DNA of 64,000 nt from Piscicola geometra (Eukaryota; Annelida; Clitellata; Hirudinida; Piscicolidae), in NCBI GenBank assembly GCA_943735955.1, contig OX030971.1:3589713-3653712 (forward strand), written 5' to 3'. Of this stretch, positions 1 to 9,000 are shown in pieces. The notes beneath the pieces were generated by a model, which was not told the DNA's origin, did no database searches, and was given only the letters and a program-made list of their open reading frames with translations. Each line of letters begins with the position of its first letter. The stretch's first letter is position 1. Both the position numbers and the translations under genes were made by a program.

Positions 1-243
1 ACATCTCGGCGATTGGGTGTCGAGCTTCCGCAGTAGTGAAAACGTCTTCCCATCGAGAACTTCACACGGAAGATTCGAGATGGGCTGACACAATGGGATT
101 TCACCTTCAGACGCATTGAAACTTATAGGGTAATATTTCATCGGGATGATGAAGCAGTGCTCGCCTCTACAATAAGTATTGTTCGTAATAGTGTTCGTCG
201 CCGGAACTGACGCTGCTAATGCAATTAAAGTTACAATATCCAT
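1..243 (-). CDS. Putative secreted protein, N-terminal part, runs off left edge
   Basis: On the minus strand an ATG at 243-241 opens a frame of 81 codons that reaches the window edge without a stop. The first 15 residues (MDIVTLIALAASVPA) are a short hydrophobic stretch like a signal peptide. The mature part is cysteine-bearing (CRGEHC, LCQP, LPCEV). Codon content is GC-richer than the AT-rich DNA just upstream of the ATG, which fits a real first exon. No family is recognised, so only an extracellular or secretory location can be inferred. An intron could begin before the edge. Confidence 0.5.
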   Translation of the reverse strand, partial: MDIVTLIALAASVPATNTITNNTYCRGEHCFIIPMKYYPISFNASEGEIPLCQPISNLPCEVLDGKTFSLLRKLDTQSPRC

Positions 244-667
244 GCTCTATGAGTTAGACTTTCAATTTTTAAACGTACAGTAAAGGAATGACTTCTCCAT
301 TGTTCTTGCACTCAATGAATGCCATATGGTATATATGTCCCATCCAAATCCGGTCTCCCGTCTAAATCTTCATTTTGCATGCGTAATTAGACTATTTTTA
401 GCTATTTGGACCAAACTAGAATTTGCGAATTTACATAAATAATGAGGGTCTATCTAAACCTAAAGTTTTTAAAAAATATTATTTTAATAAAATTTTCAAA
501 CTAAAAATAATTATTTAGATGTTAAATATTAATTATTTAAAAAAAAATTAAATAATAGAATTTCCAAACTAAAAATAATTATTTAGATTTTAAATATTAA
601 TGATTTAAAAAAATTTAAATAATAGAATTTTCAAACTTAAAATATAATTTAGATGTTATTTTAAAAT
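244..667. other. AT-rich non-coding stretch
   Basis: No coding potential seen. The stretch from about 430 onward holds degenerate repeats of A/T words such as AAATAATAGAATTTTCAAACT (three loose copies at about 485, 550 and 615) and grades into the 13-bp minisatellite. The part next to 243 would be the 5' flank of the minus-strand secreted-protein ORF; no clear TATA box stands out. Confidence 0.5.
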
Positions 668-2184
668 CTAATTAATAATTCTAAATAATAATTCTAATTA
701 ATAATTCTAATTAATAATTCTAATTAATAATTCTAATTAATAATTCTAATTAATAATTCTAATTAATAATTCTAATTAATAATTCTAATTAATGATTCTA
801 ATTAATAATTCTAATTAATAATTCTAATTAATAATTCTAATTAATAATTCTAATTAATAATTCTAATTAATAATTCTAATTAATAATTCTAATTAATAAT
901 TCTAATTAATAATTCTAATTAATAATTCTAATTAATAATTCTAATTAATAATTCTAATTAATAATTCTAATTAATAATTCTAATTAATAATTCTAATTAA
1001 TAATTCTAATTAATAATTCTAATTAATAATTCTAATTAATAATTCTAATTAATAATTCTAATTAATAATTCTAATTAATAATTCTAATTAATAATTCTAA
1101 TTAATAATTCTAATTAATAATTCTAATTAATAATTCTAATTAATAATTCTAATTAATAATTCTAATTAATAATTCTAATTATTAATTCTAATTAATAATT
1201 CTAATTATTAATTCAAATTAATAATTCTAATTATTAATTCTAATTATTAATTCTAATTATTAATTCTAATTATTAATTCTAATTATTAATTCTAATTATT
1301 AATTCTAATTATTAATTCTAATTATTAATTCTAATTATTAATTCTAATTATTAATTCTAATTATTAATTCTAATTATTAATTCTAATTATTAATTCTAAT
1401 TATTAATTCTAATGATTAATTCTAATTATTAATTCTAATTATTAATTCTAATTATTAATTCTAATTATTTATTCTAATTATTTATTCTAATTATTTATTC
1501 TAATTATTTATTCTAATTATTTATTCTAACTATTAATTCTAATTAGTAATTCTAATTATTAATTCTAATTATTAATTCTAATTATTAATTCTAATTATTA
1601 ATTCTAATTATTAATTCTAATTATTAATTCTAATTATTAATTCTAATTATTAATTCTAATTATTAATTCTAATTATTAATTCTAATTATTAATTCTAATT
1701 ATTAATTCTAATTAGTAATTCTAATTAGTAATTCTAATTAGTAATTCTAATTGATAGTTCTAATTGATAGTTCTAATTGATAGTTCTAATTGATAGTTCT
1801 AATTGATAGTTCTAATTGATAGTTCTAATTGATAGTTCTAATTGATAGTTCTAATTGATAGTTCTAATTGATAGTTCTAATTGATAGTTCTAATTGATAG
1901 TTCTAATTGATAGTTCTAATTGATAGTTCTAATTGATAGTTCTAATTGATAGTTCTAATTGATAGTTCTAATTGATAGTTCTAATTGATAGTTCTAATTG
2001 ATAGTTCTAATTGATAGTTCTAATTGATAGTTCTAATTGATAGTTCTAATTGATAGTTCTAATTGATAGTTCTAATTGATAGTTCTAATTGATAGTTCTA
2101 ATTGATAGTTCTAATTGATAATTCTAGTTGATAGTTCTAATTGATAATTCTAATTGATAATTCTAGTTGATAGTTCTAATTGAT
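668..2184. repeat. 13-bp minisatellite with ordered variant blocks
   Basis: About 115 head-to-tail 13-bp units. The unit changes in blocks along the array: CTAATTAATAATT from about 668 to 1180, CTAATTATTAATT from about 1180 to 1730 with a short island of CTAATTATTTATT at about 1463-1525, a few CTAATTAGTAATT, then CTAATTGATAGTT from about 1747 to the end. Within a block the units are almost identical. Its right end abuts the truncated MULE-like reading frame. No coding capacity. Confidence 0.95.
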
Positions 2185-2475
2185 GGCTGTAAGTGCCATA
2201 GTTTGATCCTGTTTTATTCCGTTAATTATTGTCCATAAAGAAGGATGATTATGTCCCACTAAGTTCCTAAAACTATTGTTCCACCCCTCCATACAATTGT
2301 TGGTCCTATCCTGGCCTTCCAGGCTTAGATTGTGGACATTCCATGATGACGATGGAATTAAGGCTGCTGCCCTCTGCAGCCTTATTTGGTTCAAATCTTC
2401 ATTGTTTTGGACATTTCTATACGGTCCTCGTAGATGCATCTCAGCTACCGTGGTTATTTATTCATTCATAACCGA
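2176..2475 (-). pseudogene. MULE-like (FLYWCH-associated) transposase, C-terminal fragment
   Basis: The minus-strand reading frame contains WNVHNLSLEGQDRTNN followed by MEGWNNSFRNLVGHNHPSLW and IINGIKQDQ. The pattern RTNN-x2-EGW-N...H-PS-W...I..IK-DQ is typical of the region after the catalytic core in MULE-type transposases found in many invertebrates. The catalytic DDE part is absent and the downstream end is cut by the 13-bp minisatellite. A second, better preserved relic of the same family lies at 61917-62280, also on the minus strand. Family assignment is from memory of the motif, so moderate confidence. Confidence 0.55.
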
Positions 2476-4434
2476 CCCATCGATTATCTGCGTGGCAACT
2501 GTCAACTCTTTTTGTGGCGTCACGACGTGGAGAGTCCTAGCTAGTTGACTATGTGCGTCTATCATTTTAGTAACCAGATATGATCATCAGAGTGTGCAAA
2601 TAGTATCATCTTGTTGAGCATCCACTCAATATCTTTCATATTCAACCCTAGTGAGGAAGTAGTGATCCTTCTAGTTTCTTCAAGCTGCGTGTCTATGCTA
2701 AATATGAATGGACTGTCTAGGTCGTACTTTGTAATAATTCTACACGCTTCTCGTTTCTTGAAACTGTTCTCGAGAGCTGAGATAGCCATGTCAAAGCGAC
2801 AAATGTAAAGTATTTTCAAATCATTGATATGAAGGTACGTTTTATCTTTTCCCATCTGTTGACTCTTAATATTTGGGAAACATTTTCAACTTTGTATTTG
2901 GCATTCCACTATTATCTCGTACTTGGTAGAGCTATAAGGACATCCACATCGCCATACCCAGAAACTTTTCTGAATCAAAAAGACGGAGAACTATCATTGG
3001 TGTCAGTGAATTTGATTTACGGAGACCTTATTCTAGGAGACCTCTTCCTGTGGAGACTTCATCTTGTGAAAATTTCATTTTTTGAAACTTTACCCTAAAT
3101 TAAAAAAAATGTAATACAATTATTCTTATAACTACTTAAATTGTTTCGCTATATTTGAAAATTATTTGTAGCTATTTTGACTTATTAAAAATATCATTTC
3201 ACTTGTCCAAATAGTTTTCTTTATGAATTTAATTAGCATTCATCAAAATTGGTATTTCATGGTATTTTATATTCACTTTTTTCAGCATTCATCTTTTGAA
3301 GACTTGTTTATACAGTAGATACTTTGATTTAAGAATAGTTTCTTGATCAGCTCTTGGTATTTGTTCACTCCGCTTGTCGAAACAAGGTCAAAGCTGGGCC
3401 GTAAGCTTTGTTTCTTGCTCTTGTTTGCGGCAAAGGCAATTGGTTTTTCCTTTGTTGTTTTTTTCTTTCTTTAGGCACTCGAAGTTCTGATAAATACGGT
3501 TGGATGCCACTTATCGAGATTCCAAACTCTATTGTCGACATAATTGAGTTAGAAAATCATAAAATAATTTAAAAGTAAAAGAAAATAATTTTTATTGACT
3601 ATTCTTAACTTTCCTAAATCAAAATAAACACGTTTTTAGAAGATAAATGCTGAACAAAGTTATTATAAATTACAATGAAATATTATAATCTACTAAACTT
3701 TGTTACAAACTGAATAGATAGTTTTTTTTCAATTGTGGACCTCCGACTTCATACATTCAATTATTCATTTAAAGCCACAGAGTTTGACAGTGAGATTTTA
3801 TCTTCAAGAAATGTCTTAGCTGTGCAAGAAGACATGAATAAACGCCTTTGAAGTCAGACTCTTTGTCGTTGACAGAAAGCTTCTGGCTGACTCTGAAAGC
3901 TTGGTATGTAGTGCAACTGTTTGTGTCTAGGAGAGAACTTGAGGTCAGTCTTGAAATCAATCCAGTCTATCTTGTTGATTATGCGGCACTCGATTGTGGT
4001 GCTAATTGGAATTGGCCTTGTTAAGGATAGCGTTGATGAAATGAGAGGATGATCGGAAAATAATGTTGGATGTGTTGAATGTTTAAATGATGACACCGAA
4101 TGCGTTGTTACTGGTTAAAATGAGCAACACCTTTATGGCATTTCACCAGTGTATCGTCGTACCTTATTTAATTATTAGCTGCTTTCTATGGACAAACATT
4201 GAAGTTGTTGCACGTAAAATTAAGCAGCTTCCACGATGTTTCTTCATCATCAGTTCCAATAAATGTAATTCTTTTGAACATAATTATTCTTCGAAAATAT
4301 AAATAATATGTTTTGGAATGTTTTCACTCGTGTGTTGTTTCTTTGAATGATAAATTCCTAGTACAAAACAATTTTATTTCTGATCATTATCAATTCGATG
4401 GCATGTTAACCTGGTTAGTTGTCGATGCAACATT
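2476..4434. other. Non-coding or unrecognised stretch
   Basis: Several open frames of 60-100 codons occur (the longest are on the minus strand at 2562-2855 and the plus strand at 2829-3098), but none shows a recognisable motif, a start with clear context, or a partner on the other side of a splice site. The 2562-2855 frame could be an unrecognised transposon remnant next to the MULE relic. From about 3100 onward the sequence is AT-rich with no structure that could be supported as a gene. Confidence 0.4.
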
Positions 4435-4593
4435 CCACAATGTATTAATATGTTACACTGCCATTGTTTATCGACACAATGTATTAAAATGTAATACTGC
4501 CATTGTTTATCGACACAATGTATTAAAATGTAATACTGCCATTGTTTATCGACACAATGTATTAAAATGTAATACTGCCATTGTTTATCGATA
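4435..4593 (+). repeat. 39-bp tandem repeat, about four copies
   Basis: Four near-identical 39-bp units containing CAATGTATTAAAATGTAATA and CTGCCATTGTTTATCGACA. Because 39 is a multiple of three, the plus strand stays open and encodes a repeating 13-residue peptide, but there is no other sign of a gene, so the open frame is taken as a by-product. The first unit is slightly diverged and the last ends in ATCGATACA. Confidence 0.85.
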
Positions 4594-4725
4594 CACTTTT
4601 GATGACACAGAACTCGCTTGCCTTGTCATTGTTCTCGATCAATTTGAAATTCCGAAAAATGTTTTTTTATTTTTGTGAATTCTTCAAATAAAATTTAAAA
4701 AAGTTTTTTACTAATATTTATATAG

Positions 4726-4732
4726 ATACTAT

Positions 4733-4809
<77 letters not shown>

Positions 4810-4840
4810 ATAATAATAATACTACTAATACTAATACTAG
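4726..4840. repeat. (ACT)n microsatellite
   Basis: An almost perfect ACT/CTA trinucleotide run of about 27 units, ending in interrupted AAT/ACT units. The poly-serine frame on the minus strand is a by-product of the repeat. Confidence 0.95.
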
Positions 4841-5628
4841 AGTTAGCAAGAAAAAAGTCTCTAGATCCAACTAATGTTGAAAAACTTGTTTGCTTGAGTA
4901 ACTGGCTCAAAAAGGATGTGTGACAATTGCATTTTCTATCATTTATGGATTCCTTTTTTTTTTATGTGGATTACTTTTTTACAAAAATTCTGATTAAAAT
5001 GTTATTAAATTTGTAAGAAAAAAAACGAAATTTTATTTTTTACTAATGTCAAATATGTTGATTTCTTTGGTTAGCGGCAGCCGCTTAAATAAATTTGTAG
5101 AATAAACGGTTTTGGGTATAATATATTAAAATTTTAGAATCTTAAGTCTAAATAAAAATTACATTTAATTAATTAGAATGTTTTTAGTGCGAATGTTGGT
5201 TGTTTTGAATCTGTCGAGGAATGGCCGCAGGGAATCAAGTGAGCTGTGACATAAAGGAGAAAACCTTCCATAGCAGCAGCAGTTCCAGTGCTGGCAAGGA
5301 CTTCTCCTTCACCCTCTATCGCAGCCTCGGCACCAGTGGCAAGACAGAAAATTGAGAAGAATGATGATTGTGTTTTATGGTTTTGAGGATGATGTGGTGA
5401 TGACTGTGCTGTTGTATGAGTGTTGGTACTGTAGTGATGATTGAATTTTTTTTGGGGGTGATAGTGATTTTTTGGCGGTGATTATCATGGTGGTGTGGGT
5501 GAGGTTGGATTATTGAGGTTGATTGTTTTTTTAAATTTAAATTGATATATATACATATATTGTTAGTGGTCTAAAAACCGTTTTATTTAACAAATTTATT
5601 TGAAGAGAGCTTTTGTTCACTTAGTAAA
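4841..5628. other. AT-rich stretch with one GC-rich island at 5221-5355
   Basis: Mostly AT-rich with no gene. The exception is 5221-5355, where composition rises sharply. On the plus strand there is an ATG-to-TGA frame of 44 residues (MAAGNQVSCDIKEK..., serine run, ...GTSGKTEN). On the minus strand the same DNA is also open (CLATGAEAAIEGEGEV, AAAMEGFLLY). Either could be an exon fragment or a transposon piece; no family is recognised. From 5380 to 5530 there is a TG/TGATG-rich low-complexity patch. Confidence 0.3.
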
Positions 5629-5672
5629 GGGCGCTATACAAATCATTAGTGATTGATTGATTGATTGATATG
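5629..5672 (+). repeat. SINE/LINE-type 3' tail with (TTGA)n
   Basis: The motif GGGCGCTATACAAATCATTA is followed by a tail of TGAT/TTGA units. The GCGCTATA-AAAT word next to a short tandem tail is the usual 3' end of L2/CR1-mobilised SINEs in many animals. The same word recurs at 48001-48010 (plus strand), 62305 (minus strand, attached to a tRNA-like head) and 63005 (minus strand), so a dispersed SINE family is present. No tRNA-like head was identified here. Confidence 0.5.
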
Positions 5673-5818
5673 CTAAAACATTGCGTTAAAATACGTTTAA
5701 CGATAAAAATTTTAATTGAACGATTAACGGCGATTAAAACTTAATCGTGGAACAGCTCCAATAATAACTAAGATTTTGAAAATGTGTACTCAACATGTTT
5801 TTGAAGTCACTCCTTCAC

Positions 5819-6041
5819 CAATTATCGATTGATTTTATTTGAATTTAATTAAAATAATCGAATTAAAAATTAGTCGCCAAAACAGAATAAAAGACTGAGA
5901 AGCATAAGTTTCAAACTCTTGTTCGAAAGGCATTCAAACGTTGCGATGAAGTGTCAGCTCGCTTTTGTTCTCCTCGTGTGTCTGCTGCAGTCGGAGGCGC
6001 AAGGTGAGTTACATTTGAATCGTCGACTTATGCGAATAAAC
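5819..6041 (+). repeat. Duplicated block, copy 1: promoter, first exon and start of intron
   Basis: This stretch is nearly identical to 15081-15297: the shared start is AATTATCGATTGATTTTATT, followed by a common 5' flank, the whole first exon and the first 38 bases of the intron. The duplication therefore carried the promoter with the gene. Homology ends at GCGAATAAA, exactly where the intronic retrotransposon begins in copy 1. Homology resumes in exon 2 and extends at least 100 bases past the stop codons of both copies. Confidence 0.9.
5885..5893 (+). promoter_or_regulatory. Possible TATA-like element of secreted-protein gene copy 1
   Basis: GAATAAAAG lies 53 bases upstream of the ATG and is preserved in copy 2 at 15142-15150. 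Its position would put transcription start about 25 bases upstream of the ATG. Inferred from position and conservation only. Confidence 0.3.
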
Positions 6042-9000
6042 AGTAGTAGTAGTCTTTATTGGGCCTTTATCTCGACACTTCATATATTTTTCTTCATCTC
6101 CCCCTTTCTTTCCTCTCCCTCTGTCTCCAAATCGCACCCACACTTCTCAGCACCACTTCTTCCATCCTCCGATCCTCCTCTTGGTAACCAAGGACCCCTT
6201 CCATCGGGTCCTGTTTTCCACGCTCCCTTCTCCAAACCGTCAGCCATTCTTCTCTCCACTCTTCATACGACCCAAACTCCAGCAAAACGTGCCTCTCATT
6301 CTCTTCCTCCCCACAAACACACTTCCTATCCTCCATCTCATACTTCCAGTGCACAATTTCATTATTCCTTACCGTCAAACTATCCCCCCTACACATCATC
6401 CTAACTTTCGCTTCATCTGAACCATCTACATATTTTTCCAACTTCCTGCTTTCTGACTTCTTCTCACGATATCTTTTCAATCTTCCACTTTCTTGAATCT
6501 TATTTCCCCATTCCTCCCTTCCCTTTTGTTGGATCTTCTTCACCAGCTCCTTTTCCCCCATCCCTCCGACCTCCCTCTCTGAAACGCCCATCATAAACTG
6601 CTCGTGCATCTTTCCCTCCACGTACCATTCGGCTCATAACCTCCACACCCAATTTTTTACCCAAATTGGCTACACCTCTCCACCATTTAGATTTATTACC
6701 CATCTCCTCTACACATGCTCTACCAACTCTTCCTACAATATCTTTCCCCTCTAATGTCCTGATGACAAAGTCTGTCATAACCTTAGCCACTCTTTTTCAG
6801 AATGTACTCCAGGCTGTTTTGCCATGTAATACAACATTCCTAACACTTGTCTTTACCCCCCATATCCATCTCCCAAACTTAGTCTGCAAAACCTCTTACT
6901 TCTTTCCATGCCTCCCTGCCCACGATAAAACGACTCCCCGATCTTTTTGCCGGTTAGGCTTCCAACGTTTTTCATAATTTCACTAAATTGACAAATCCCC
7001 CCCTTTTAAGCCTTTATCCTCCAACTTTTTGGCACTTCACCTTCTTCTACTATTTTATTAAACCAATTCTTCACCTCTTCTACATTTCAACGACTTCAAC
7101 AACTCCCCACTTACCCCTCCATCCGCTGCGTTTCTTAGTTTAAGTATTTTCAGTGCCCGTTCAAATTCATTCTTACTGATGCTTCCTTCATCCTCCATTT
7201 GGATACTTTCTTTTTCGATGTTCATCGTGGCTTCTCCCTCCGTGTTTAGAAACTTTCCCCATGTGTTGAGTATGCACTCTCCCATCTCCTCTCTTCCCTC
7301 CCACACACACACCTCTTCATCCACCAAATCCATTAAGTTTTTCCCATAAACTTATTCAACTCTCTGAACACATTCCTCTTTTTTTCATTTCTTCTTCCCA
7401 TGTATTACATTCTTTTTCTATTCCACTCTGCTATTTTCTTCGAAACCAATTCACTCGCTATCTGTTTTCGAAAGAGGTATTGCTCCCAAGCTTCTTTCGT
7501 CTTTGCTGCTCCTCTTCCAAGCTGCTTTTCTCTTCGCCTATGCTCCCTACTCCATTCTTTCCTTTTCTTTACGGCTTCTTCCACTTCCACGTCCCACCAA
7601 TCTATGTGATGGTGTCTTGGTTTCTCCACTTCGAATCTTCTTGCTACTCTTCTAATCAACTCTTCTATATTCTCCCCTTTGTTCCTATTCATTCCTGTTT
7701 CAACCTCTCCACCCCAGAGTTCTAAAATCTCTTCCTTAATGATCTTTTTCTTCAGTGATCACTTTCCACTACATCCGCAAACTCACCAACCCACCCTTTT
7801 ACCACTTCTTCCCTTCCTTTATCGTTAGTTAGTACCAAGTCTAACCCAAACTCTTTCTTGCCACATTTCCAAGTGGGAATGTTCATCCCTGGCCACTCTC
7901 AATTCAAGATGCTCAGCTCTTCTTCTTCGACCATTTTCTTAACCATCAAACCGTTTTTGTTATCTACCCCATCCACTTCCATATGATGTCCGTTGAAATC
8001 TTCTTGAACAAGTCAATCTCTTGTCTTATTTGTTTCTCTTGCCAACCTAGCTATGCATGAAATTCTTCCTTTATTTGCAGCCTTATCCACCCTCTCGCAT
8101 CTCTGAAACACCACACACACCACTAGACCTGTTTCTCCGTTCATCCTCAACACCAGCAAATCTTCTTCTTGGTATTTGTTCACTACCTCTGCTTTCAATT
8201 CCTTCTTCACTAGAAACCCCACACCACCACATTTCCCTTCTTCCATCTTCCTTCCCACACCAAACCATTTTAAAACGCCTTGTCCATCCACCATTTGATC
8301 TTCGTTTAGGTTTGTTTCGCACAGTCCACACATATCTGTATCATTATTTCTTATGAATTCAACTGCTTCTCGTTGTTTTCCTATATTTATTTCTCCTCTC
8401 CCTTCTCTACCTCCCCTTATGGAACTTAATTCTTTTCCTCCACCTCCACTTCGTCTCCCTTTTTTCCATAGTTTTTCTTTTCTACATTCTTTCTGCGGCC
8501 CACGTTCTTCAACTCTATTGCTCTTATGTCTATCAACGCTCTCTTCAGCTGTTCTCCCTTCTTCAATTGTTCTATCTTCTTCAGCTGTTCCATCTTCTTC
8601 AGCTCTTCTATCTTCTTCAGCTGTTCTATCTTCTTCAGCTGTTCTATCTTCTTCTGCTGTTCTATCTTCTTCAGCTGTTCTATCTTCTTCAGCTGTTCTA
8701 TCTTCTCCAGCTGTTCTATCTACTTCAGCTGTTCTACCTTCACCAGCTGTTCTATCTTCTTCAGCTGTTCTACCTTCACTAGCTGTTCCATCTTCTTCAG
8801 CTGTTCTACCTTCTTCAGCTGTTCTATCTTTTTCAGCTGTTCTATCTTCTTCAGCTGTTCTATCTTCTTTAGCTGTTCTATCTTCTTCAGCTGTTCTATC
8901 TTTTTCAGCTGTTCTATCTTCTTCAGCTGTTCTATCTTCTTCAGCTGTTCTATCTTCTTCTGCTGTTCTATCTTCTTCAGCTGTTCTATCTTCTTCAGCT

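Noticed and set aside
2562..2855. Unrecognised 97-codon minus-strand frame
   Set aside because: No motif, no splice partner and no clear start context; left as unassigned.
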